The position numbers were made by a program, and so were the translations under genes. Below are positions 26,494 to 32,866 of a DNA stretch of 64,000 bases, in pieces. Position 1 is the stretch's first letter. The number at the start of each line of letters is the position of its first letter. Origin of the DNA: Pelagibius sp028280305 (GTDB lineage: Bacteria; Pseudomonadota; Alphaproteobacteria; Kiloniellales; Kiloniellaceae); NCBI RefSeq assembly GCF_965233615.1, contig NZ_OZ247495.1; one strand, written 5' to 3'. Below the pieces are notes generated by a model. It ran no database searches. It saw nothing but the letters and a program-made list of their open reading frames with translations, and was not told the origin of the DNA.

Positions 26494-27690
26494 TCAGGCG
26501 ACCAGCTTGGCCCGCTCATTCATGGCGGCGCTTGGCGGCGCGGCGTCGTCGACGCCCATCTCGTTCAGCACTTCACTCACGGCATCGACAAGCTGCTGCA
26601 TGATCGCGCTGTCCAGGTGTCCGATGCATCCGATGCGGAAACTGTCGACCACCGTCAACTTGCCGGGATAGATGATAAAACCTCTGGCCTTCAGCAGATC
26701 ATAGAAACGCTTGAAGTCAAATTTCGGATGCGCCGGATTGAAAAAAGTGACGATGATCGGCGACAGCCAGTCATCCTGCAGCAGAGTCTCGAATCCCAGG
26801 GCACGCATGCCCGCCACCAGAGTATCGCGGTTCGCCGCATAGCGTGCGCCGCGGCCGGCAACGCCGCCTTCGGCTTCGTGCTGTTTCAGCGCCTGCAGAA
26901 AGGCGGCGACGGCGTGGGTCGGCGGCGTGTAGCGCCACTGCCCGGTTTTCTCCATGACGGCCCATTGATCATGGATGTCGAGGCTGAGCGAATGGCTGCG
27001 CCCCTTGGCCGCCTCGATCTCGGTTTTACGGGCGATGACGAAGCCGAAGCCCGGCACCCCCTGGATGCACTTGTTGGCGGAAGAGACCATGGCCGTGTAG
27101 GGCACCTCCTCGGGGTTCAAGTCCAGGGCGCCGAAGGCGCTCATGGAATCGATCAGCAGCTTACGGCCTTTGGCAGCGACCACCTCGGCAATTTCCTGCA
27201 AAGGGTTGAGAATGCCGGAAGAGGTTTCGCAGTGAACCAGGACAACGTGGCTGATCGCCGGATCGGCGTCGAGCGCCGCAGCCACTTCCGCTCCGCGCGG
27301 GGGCAGGTAGTCACCCTTGTCGATCATCCAGCAGGCGCGACCGAGATAGCCGAGGGTCTGGACAATCCGCTGGCCGTAAGCGCCGTTCACCAGAACCAGC
27401 GCCTTGCCGTCGCGCGGCAGAAATGAGCCGAGCATGGCTTCGACGGCGAAGGTTCCGCTGCCTTGCAGAGGCACACAGTCATAGTAACCCTCGCTGTCAC
27501 CGGCGATGGCAAGCAGATGCCGCCGCAGTTCAGCGGTCATGGCACGGAAATCACCGTCCCAGGACCCCCAATCCTTCAGCATCGCCGTCTTGACCTCAGC
27601 CGAGGTCGTCAGCGGGCCCGGGGTCAACAGATAGGGCTCGCCCTGCGCGGGCGGATCGAAGGGCGCATTTGCGCCGCTGGCCGGGGTCAT
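26494..27690 (-). CDS. phnW: 2-aminoethylphosphonate-pyruvate transaminase
   Basis: PLP enzyme of 398 residues that moves the amino group of AEP to pyruvate, giving phosphonoacetaldehyde and alanine. Features are YLLTPGPLTTSAEVKTAM at the N terminus, the PLP-binding DSMSAFGALDLNP near residue 180 and the Schiff-base lysine in SSANKCIQGVPGFGF near 200. The ATG at 27690 is chosen because AGGAGAGCGAGG lies before it; an ATG eight codons earlier at 27714 also exists. It heads the degradation operon and diverges from the LysR gene. Confidence 0.94.
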   Translation of the reverse strand: MTPASGANAPFDPPAQGEPYLLTPGPLTTSAEVKTAMLKDWGSWDGDFRAMTAELRRHLLAIAGDSEGYYDCVPLQGSGTFAVEAMLGSFLPRDGKALVLVNGAYGQRIVQTLGYLGRACWMIDKGDYLPPRGAEVAAALDADPAISHVVLVHCETSSGILNPLQEIAEVVAAKGRKLLIDSMSAFGALDLNPEEVPYTAMVSSANKCIQGVPGFGFVIARKTEIEAAKGRSHSLSLDIHDQWAVMEKTGQWRYTPPTHAVAAFLQALKQHEAEGGVAGRGARYAANRDTLVAGMRALGFETLLQDDWLSPIIVTFFNPAHPKFDFKRFYDLLKARGFIIYPGKLTVVDSFRIGCIGHLDSAIMQQLVDAVSEVLNEMGVDDAAPPSAAMNERAKLVA

Positions 27691-27761
27691 CAGCCTCGCT
27701 CTCCTAAAGTCCAAGATGAAGTCAGAAGGGGTCTTTCAAGGCATCCTCCAGTTTTTTGATT

Positions 27762-27809
27762 TATCTGTAAAATCGCTATTTCATATGCTTTCTATCGATT
27801 TTTCTGATA
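27762..27809 (-). promoter_or_regulatory. Candidate paired LysR-type sites between phnW and its regulator
   Basis: Two 17-bp sites in opposite orientation: TAGCGATTTTACAGATA (27762-27778, minus strand) and TATCGATTTTTCTGATA (27793-27809, plus strand). They agree at 14 of 17 positions, and their centres are 31 bp apart. The plus-strand copy contains a TC-N9-GA dyad of the T-N11-A type usual for LysR operators. The pair sits in the divergent phnW/LysR promoter region and resembles a pair upstream of phnS. Confidence 0.6.
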
Positions 27810-27853
27810 TGAGAATTCGCTACTCATCGTCCCTTTGACGGAGCCTTCGGGTC

Positions 27854-28723
27854 TTGCGCTACGTTCAACTGAGAGCTTTCCATCATGTCGCCGTCAGCGG
27901 CGGGTTTTCCCGCGCCGCCACGGCCTTGGGCCTTACCCAACCGGCGATCTCCGATCAGGTCCGCAAGCTTGAGGAGGAGTACGATGTCATTCTCTTCAAC
28001 AGGCACAAGAAGCAGGTCAGCCTGACGAGCGCCGGACAACGGCTCTTGGAGGTCAGCCGGCGCATGTTCGAGGTGGAGAAGCAGGCTCAGGAGCTGTTGT
28101 CCGAATCCCGGGCGCTGCGCCTGGAATCCCTGCGCGTGGTTGCGGATTCGGCGCATCACATGCTGCATATCCTCGGCCGTTTCCGCGACCGCTATCCGGG
28201 CGTCGCCATGGTCGTCAGCGCCGGCAACTCCGAGGAGGTTATCGCCCAGCTTTACGACTACGAGGCCGAGGTGGGCATCCTGGGGGAGATGCCCAAGGGC
28301 CGCGACTTTGAGACCATCAAGTTGAGTTCGACGCCGCTGATCGCTTTCGTGAGCACCGAGCATCCTCTTGGGAAACGCAAGTCTGTCAGCCTGGCAGCAC
28401 TCTGCGAGCAGTCCCTGGTGCTGCGCGAGCGCGGTTCCAAAACCCGGCAGAGCTTTGAGGCCGCCGTGCGTGCGCGGGGCCTGACCCTGACACCGGCGAT
28501 CGAGGCCGAAGGCCGCGAGGCGGTGCGGGAGATCGTGGCGACCGGTGGCGGCGTTGGCGTGGTCTCAGCAGCGGAGTTCGGGCAGGACCCGCGCCTGGTG
28601 CCGTTGCGGCTGTCGGATTGCGAATTGCTGATGGATGAGGCGCTCGTCTGCCTGCGCGAGCGGGCCGGCAGCAAGGTGATCCGGGCGTTTTTCGAAACTG
28701 CCCGCGCGGTGTCGGGAGGCTAG
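27854..28723 (+). CDS. LysR-type regulator of AEP use
   Basis: Transcription regulator of 289 residues. Residues 1-60 are the winged helix (LRAFHHVAVSGGFSRAATAL, TQPAISDQVRKLEEEY); residues about 90-285 are the two-lobed effector domain. LysR genes divergent from phnW form a known AEP-associated subfamily, so an AEP-pathway compound is the likely inducer. The start is TTG at 27854 with GGAG about 11 bases before it; no better upstream start is evident. Its targets probably include phnW-phnA-phnY and the phnS transport operon, judging from shared sites. The stop codon abuts a large palindrome. Confidence 0.88.
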   Translation: MRYVQLRAFHHVAVSGGFSRAATALGLTQPAISDQVRKLEEEYDVILFNRHKKQVSLTSAGQRLLEVSRRMFEVEKQAQELLSESRALRLESLRVVADSAHHMLHILGRFRDRYPGVAMVVSAGNSEEVIAQLYDYEAEVGILGEMPKGRDFETIKLSSTPLIAFVSTEHPLGKRKSVSLAALCEQSLVLRERGSKTRQSFEAAVRARGLTLTPAIEAEGREAVREIVATGGGVGVVSAAEFGQDPRLVPLRLSDCELLMDEALVCLRERAGSKVIRAFFETARAVSGG

Positions 28724-28783
28724 AGCAGATCCGGGTTTGATGGGATCGCCTTAGCGATCCATCAAACCCGGTGAATCTGCTCT
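28722..28783. repeat. Large intergenic palindrome between convergent genes
   Basis: About 28 bp per arm: AGAGCAGAT, CCGGGTTTGATGG and GATCGC on the left face GCGATCC, ATCAAACCCGG and AATCTGCTCT on the right, around a CTTA loop. It fills the whole space between the LysR stop (28721-28723) and the AraC stop (28783-28785). It can act as a two-way transcription stop, though without T tracts. Its AGAGC-headed form resembles the second palindrome at 56565-56625, suggesting a dispersed element family. Confidence 0.7.
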
Positions 28784-29724
28784 CACTGTTTGATGGCGAC
28801 CGGCTGGGGCGCGTCTGTCAGCCCACCTTCGGAACCCAGAACCCGGCCGGCGCGCTCAAGCCGCAAGAACCCCATCGGCGTCAGGCCGTAGGCTGCCTTG
28901 AACCAGCGGCTGAAGTGCGCCTGGTCGGCGAAGCCGGCTTCCGCGGCGGCATCGGCGGGGCGGTCGCCCTGACGCAGCCGCTGCCGGGCAAAGGCGAGGC
29001 GGCGCATGATCTGATAGCGATGCGGGCTGGTCCCGACATGGGCGCGAAACTGCCGCGCCAGGGTAAAGCGGCTGAGCCCCGAGACGGCCTCGAGTTCCGA
29101 GGAATGGATACTGCGGGCAAACTCAGCATCGAGCAGTTCGCGGGCCCTGGCGACCGCGGCGGGATGCAGGCCGGCAGGGCGTGGTGATCCGACGCGGCTG
29201 CGGTCGAGTTCCAACACCCCGGCGGCAAAGCAGAGCAGCAGACTGTCGATGGCCAGCGGCGCCGCTTCAGCCAGGAAGGCATAGTTGAGCGCGTGCATCA
29301 GGCGGGGCCGGCTGCTGACGGCCTCGTTGGCGAAGGGCAGGGGGCCGACGCGTCCGGTGAGGGCCTCCATGGCTTCGGCGATCAGGGCCGGCGCGACATA
29401 GGCGCCGCGATAGGCAAAGCCGTCATCGTTGCCCGCATGGCCGTCATGTTCCTCATCGGGATGCAGCACCACGATCTGGCCGCGGAGGCTGTGTTCATGA
29501 GCCCCGCGGTAATTGAACCCCTGAACCCCGGAGATCGTCTGGCAGATCGTATAGGTGTCGTGACGATGACGGCTGTAGGGGTAGCCGCGAAAACGCGCCT
29601 CGACCAGTTCTATCCCCTCGGCGGCGGCGACAACCCGCAGCATGTCGCTCTGCCCGTCCCGGTCCCGGTCGCTGCACGGACGTTCAAGACCGCGCCCGGC
29701 CGATCTGCTGTTCTCCAGCCTCAT
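28783..29724 (-). CDS. AraC-family transcription regulator
   Basis: Protein of 313 residues. Residues about 40-130 form a cupin-like ligand domain (YPYSRHRHDTYTICQ, GQIVVLHPDEEHDGH), the type common in AraC regulators beside LysE exporters. Residues about 200-290 are the double helix-turn-helix (LEAVSGLSRFTLARQFRAHVG, AAEAGFADQAHFSRWFKAAYG). It diverges from lysE, its most likely target, with 39 bases between the two starts. An internal ATG at 29643 is an alternative start. The effector is unknown; amino acids are usual for this pairing. Confidence 0.88.
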   Translation of the reverse strand: MRLENSRSAGRGLERPCSDRDRDGQSDMLRVVAAAEGIELVEARFRGYPYSRHRHDTYTICQTISGVQGFNYRGAHEHSLRGQIVVLHPDEEHDGHAGNDDGFAYRGAYVAPALIAEAMEALTGRVGPLPFANEAVSSRPRLMHALNYAFLAEAAPLAIDSLLLCFAAGVLELDRSRVGSPRPAGLHPAAVARARELLDAEFARSIHSSELEAVSGLSRFTLARQFRAHVGTSPHRYQIMRRLAFARQRLRQGDRPADAAAEAGFADQAHFSRWFKAAYGLTPMGFLRLERAGRVLGSEGGLTDAPQPVAIKQ

Positions 29725-29763
29725 GGAGCCAGTTTACACCTTTTGTTCCTTCAGCCGAAGCCC

Positions 29764-30360
29764 ATGCCGATCGATCAAGCCATCGCTTTCTTTGTTTTCG
29801 CCCTGGTGGCCGCCGGAACGCCGGGGCCCAGCAATGTTCTGCTGACCACGGCAGGCGCCAATCTGGGCATTCTCGGCGGCATCCCGACAGTGCTTGGGGT
29901 GTCCCTCGGTATGGGGCTGATGCTGTTTCTGGTCGCCCTCGGCCTGGGCGGGCTGTTGCTGGACAACCCGGTCGCGCTGGAAGCGCTCAAGTGGGGCGGC
30001 GCGGTGTTTCTGCTCTGGCTGGCCTACAAGATCGCCAGCGCCGACGGCAAGTCCGGCGGGGCTTCGCACTGGGCGCTCGGGTTCCTACCCGCCGCCGCTT
30101 TTCAATGGGTGAACCCGAAGTCCTGGCTGGTATCCGCCAGCGCTGCTGCAACCTATTTGGGGGCCGATGCGGGGAACGCCGGTTTGGCCGCTTTCTCGCT
30201 GGCGGCGGTTTTCGTGGCGGCGGCGCTGCCGAGCTGCCTGGCTTGGTTGACCTTTGGGGCGGCCATCCATCGTGTGCTGCAGAACGAGCGCCATCTGCGG
30301 CTGTTCAATCTGGCGATGGGCGGATTGCTGGCGGCCTCGGTTCTCTGGATTCTCTTCTAA
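29764..30360 (+). CDS. LysE/RhtB-family amino acid exporter
   Basis: Inner-membrane protein of 198 residues with about six hydrophobic helices and the family start PIDQAIAFFVFALVAAGTPGPSNVLLTTAGA. The TPGP motif is near residue 19 and the second conserved segment FQWVNPKSWL near 113. Members pump lysine, threonine, homoserine or similar compounds out of the cell; this one's substrate is not predictable. The start at 29764 was chosen from the family N terminus although the frame is open further upstream. The divergent AraC gene is the likely regulator. Confidence 0.88.
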   Translation: MPIDQAIAFFVFALVAAGTPGPSNVLLTTAGANLGILGGIPTVLGVSLGMGLMLFLVALGLGGLLLDNPVALEALKWGGAVFLLWLAYKIASADGKSGGASHWALGFLPAAAFQWVNPKSWLVSASAAATYLGADAGNAGLAAFSLAAVFVAAALPSCLAWLTFGAAIHRVLQNERHLRLFNLAMGGLLAASVLWILF

Positions 30361-30390
30361 GCGGGGACTTCTGGGCGCTGCAAAGTAGAA

Positions 30391-30410
30391 GGGCCGCATT
30401 CCTGCGGCCC
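30391..30410 (-). terminator. Second hairpin of a tandem terminator
   Basis: GGGCCGC and GCGGCCC arms around ATTCCT. Read on the minus strand it is followed by TTCTACTTT. It repeats the hairpin 35 bases upstream almost exactly, so it can back up that terminator; for lysE on the plus strand it lacks a T tract. Confidence 0.6.
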
Positions 30411-30420
30411 GGGTCGAATC

Positions 30421-30447
30421 AAAAAGGGGCCGCATTCCTGCGGCCCC
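30421..30447 (-). terminator. Intrinsic terminator behind the small gene
   Basis: GGGGCCGC and GCGGCCCC form an 8-bp stem around a 6-base loop. Read on the minus strand it is followed by five T residues at once, a classic intrinsic terminator. It lies 52 bases behind the stop codon of the 26-codon gene. Confidence 0.8.
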
Positions 30448-30499
30448 CCATGAGCTGGTGAGTCTTACGGGCCCGAAACGGGACCCCGCTTCGAAGGTG

Positions 30500-30580
30500 T
30501 CATGAGTCGGAAGAAGGCTGCTCCGTCAAACCCATGAAACATCCAAGGCCCTCAGACTTCACCGAAATCTCACTAGACAT
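30500..30580 (-). CDS. Putative 26-residue peptide with an ideal ribosome-binding site
   Basis: A 26-codon frame beginning MSSEISVKSEG and ending TEQPSSDS, with a single cysteine in GLGCFMG. Upstream, AGGAGGTGATCC is perfectly complementary to the 3' end of 16S rRNA, and the AGGAGG core sits seven bases from the ATG, the optimum. A promoter-like pair lies at 30619-30647 and an intrinsic terminator at 30421-30447, so it looks like a complete mini-gene with a transcript of roughly 190 bases. It has no signal peptide or membrane helix. No family was recognised. It could be a functional micropeptide, the precursor of a modified peptide, or a regulatory reading frame; nothing in the sequence decides. 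Confidence 0.5.
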   Translation of the reverse strand: MSSEISVKSEGLGCFMGLTEQPSSDS

Positions 30581-30618
30581 TGGATCACCTCCTTTCAGCT
30601 GTTGAAACAGGACCTCAA

Positions 30619-30647
30619 CTATCACCCTGATTCGCGATTCCCGGCAA
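30619..30647 (-). promoter_or_regulatory. Candidate promoter of the 26-codon gene
   Basis: On the minus strand TTGCCG (30642-30647) and TGATAG (30619-30624) are 17 bases apart. A start near 30612 would leave a leader of about 30 bases containing the strong ribosome-binding site. Confidence 0.4.
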
Positions 30648-30659
30648 GGAAAAACAGTC

Positions 30660-30675
30660 GGTAATCAAGATTACC
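30660..30675. promoter_or_regulatory. Perfect 7-2-7 palindrome, possible operator
   Basis: GGTAATC-AA-GATTACC lies between the end of the glutathione transferase gene and the promoter-like pair of the 26-codon gene, 13 bases upstream of its -35 box. Its size and symmetry suit a dimeric regulator. No T tract follows, so it is unlikely to be a terminator. Confidence 0.4.
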
Positions 30676-30684
30676 CAAATACAA

Positions 30685-31335
30685 TCAATGGGCTAACTTG
30701 CCGACCAGCTCGTCGAAGGGGATACAGACCGCGGCCTGGAAGGGCGGGCGCTGTTTCAGACGGTCATGCCAGGCGTCGAGGTTCGCCAGGGCAGGACGCT
30801 CGATCGGCATCTCGAACCAGCGGTAGAGGGTCATGCCGGCGGCCACGTCGGCGAGGCTGAATTCCGGGCCTGCGACAAAGGGCCTGTTGGCCAGCTCGTT
30901 GTCGAGGAAGGTGAAGCGTTCGGCGGTGCGGGTACGGCGGGTCTCGATGCCTTCTGCGTCCTGGCGTTCGGGTGGGGTGCGCACGCACATCCAGAAGAGG
31001 TCGATCCAGTCGCGGTAGAGGCTGGCATTGGCCCAGGCCAGCCACTGGTCCACCGCTGCCCGTTCCGCCGGCGCATCGGGCCAGAGACTGCCCCTGCCAT
31101 AGCTGGCCGCCAGATAGCGGATGATGGCGTCGCTGTCACAGACCACGGTTGCGCCGTCTTTAAGGGTCGGCACGGTGCCGTGGGGGTTCATCGCCCGATA
31201 GGCCGGATCGTCGAGGCCGCCGAAATCGCCGCCGGCGTCGATGCGCTCGTAGGGCAGGGCGAGCTCTTCCAGAACCCAGACCGCCTTTTGCACGTTACAG
31301 GAGGAAAGGCGGCCCCAGAGGGTAAGCTGTCCCAT
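30685..31335 (-). CDS. Glutathione S-transferase family protein
   Basis: Cytoplasmic protein of 216 residues. Residues 1-80 are the thioredoxin-like domain with the SSCNVQKA active-site region near residue 11 and the cis-proline and glutathione-binding segments GTVPTLKDG and DSDAIIRYL. Residues about 90-210 are the all-helical domain. Substrate and subclass are not recognisable. It follows trpE by 11 bases on the same strand and so may share the ppiD-trpE transcript. Confidence 0.88.
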   Translation of the reverse strand: MGQLTLWGRLSSCNVQKAVWVLEELALPYERIDAGGDFGGLDDPAYRAMNPHGTVPTLKDGATVVCDSDAIIRYLAASYGRGSLWPDAPAERAAVDQWLAWANASLYRDWIDLFWMCVRTPPERQDAEGIETRRTRTAERFTFLDNELANRPFVAGPEFSLADVAAGMTLYRWFEMPIERPALANLDAWHDRLKQRPPFQAAVCIPFDELVGKLAH

Positions 31336-31346
31336 GACGGTCTATG

Positions 31347-32858
31347 CTAGTTCCCGCGCCGGGCGGCGAAGCGCACCGCCTCTTCGGCGGAGCGCAGCAG
31401 GGCGCGGGCCTTGTTCCAGCTTTCCTGATACTCGGCTTCGGGATCGCTGTCGGCCACCACGCCGCCGCCGGCCTGGATGTGCATGACGTCGTCTTTCACG
31501 ACGGCGGTCCTGAGCGCGATGCAGGTGTCCATGGAGCCGCCGGCGCCGAAGTAGCCGACACAGCCGCCATAGACGCCGCGGCGCTCCGGCTCCAGTTCGT
31601 CGATGATCTCCATCGCCCGCACCTTGGGCGCGCCGGAAACGGTGCCGGCCGGGAAGCCGGCGACCAGAGCATCCATGGCGTCCTTGCCTTCGGCGATCCG
31701 CCCCTCGACGTTGGAGACGATGTGCATGACATGGCTGTAGAGCTCGATCACCATCTGCTCGGTGACCTTCACGCTGCCGACCGCTGTCACCCGGCCGACA
31801 TCGTTGCGCCCGAGGTCGAGCAGCATCAGGTGTTCCGCCAGTTCCTTGGGATCGGCCAGCAGGTCGTCGGCAAGGGCTCGGTCCTCCGCCGCATCCGCAC
31901 CGCGGGGACGGGTGCCGGCGATGGGGCGGATGGTCACGGTGTCGTCGCGCAGCCGGACCAGGATCTCCGGGCTGGAGGCAACGATGGCGAAGCCGCCGAA
32001 GTCGATGAAGACCAGGAAAGGCGAGGGGTTCAGCCGCCTGAGTGCGCGATAGAGCGCAAAGGGCGGCAGCTTGAAAGGTAGGGAAAGACGCTGTGAGAGG
32101 ACCGCCTGGAAGATGTCGCCCGCCAGGATGTAGTCCTTGGCTTTGGCTACCATGGCGTGAAACGTCTCACGCGTCATGTTGGAGCTCGGCTCCGGCAGCG
32201 CCTCCAGGTCGGCGACGACATCGCGGCGCTGGGGCAGGGCACGCTCGAAGTCCTGGGCAACGTCCGCCAGACGTTCGCAGGCCTGGGCATAGGCCGCCCG
32301 GGCAGAGACGTCGCCGCGCGGCCACACCGGCGTGAAAATCGTGACCAGATCTTCCACGCGGTCGAAAACGGCAATCACCGTCGGGCGGATGAACATGCCG
32401 TCCGGCACATCCAGCGCCATGGGATTGTCGTCGGGCAGATCTTCCATCAGCCGGACGGTGTCGTATCCCATGTAACCGAAGAGGCCGGAGGCCATTGGCG
32501 GCAGTCCCTCCGGCAGATCGATCCGGCTCTCCGCGATCAGGCTGCGCAGGCTGTCGATGACGGCGCCCTCCAGCGGCTCGAAGCTTTCAGGATCGAAACG
32601 CGCCTGGCGGTTGATCTCAGCCCGGGTGCCGCGGCAGCGCCAGATCAGGTCCGGCCGCATGCCGAGAAAGGAATAGCGTCCGATGATCGAGCCGCCCTCG
32701 ACCGACTCAAAGAGGAAGGAGTTGGGTTTGCCCTCGGCAAGCTTCAGAAAAGCCGAAACAGGGGTTTCCAGGTCGGCGATCAGGGCGGTGTGCACCACCT
32801 GGGCACGGCCAGCCGTGTAGCCGGCCTCAAAGGCCGCAAAGTCGGGCGTTGTTTGCAT
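31347..32858 (-). CDS. trpE: Anthranilate synthase component I
   Basis: Makes anthranilate from chorismate using ammonia supplied by TrpG. It has 503 residues. The tryptophan-binding region SFLFESVEGG lies near residue 46, and the chorismate-binding C-terminal half carries ILAGDIFQAVLSQRL near 245, RPIAGTRPRGA near 310, LLDLGRNDVGRV near 350 and AGGGVVADSDPEAEYQE near 470. It begins 8 bases behind the ppiD-like gene, so it probably shares that transcript. No tryptophan-codon leader peptide was found upstream. Its partner genes trpGDC lie 17.6 kb away. Confidence 0.97.
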   Translation of the reverse strand: MQTTPDFAAFEAGYTAGRAQVVHTALIADLETPVSAFLKLAEGKPNSFLFESVEGGSIIGRYSFLGMRPDLIWRCRGTRAEINRQARFDPESFEPLEGAVIDSLRSLIAESRIDLPEGLPPMASGLFGYMGYDTVRLMEDLPDDNPMALDVPDGMFIRPTVIAVFDRVEDLVTIFTPVWPRGDVSARAAYAQACERLADVAQDFERALPQRRDVVADLEALPEPSSNMTRETFHAMVAKAKDYILAGDIFQAVLSQRLSLPFKLPPFALYRALRRLNPSPFLVFIDFGGFAIVASSPEILVRLRDDTVTIRPIAGTRPRGADAAEDRALADDLLADPKELAEHLMLLDLGRNDVGRVTAVGSVKVTEQMVIELYSHVMHIVSNVEGRIAEGKDAMDALVAGFPAGTVSGAPKVRAMEIIDELEPERRGVYGGCVGYFGAGGSMDTCIALRTAVVKDDVMHIQAGGGVVADSDPEAEYQESWNKARALLRSAEEAVRFAARRGN

Positions 32859-32866
32859 GGCGGCGT

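Noticed and set aside
29293..29763. N-terminal extension of the lysE frame
   Set aside because: The extension overlaps the AraC gene on the other strand and has no family resemblance; the LysE fold begins at 29764.
30580..30596. Seventeen plus-strand bases identical to the 3' tail of 16S rRNA
   Set aside because: The bases on either side do not match 16S rRNA, and read on the minus strand the stretch is a perfectly spaced Shine-Dalgarno sequence before an ATG. A ribosome-binding site explains it better than an rRNA remnant.
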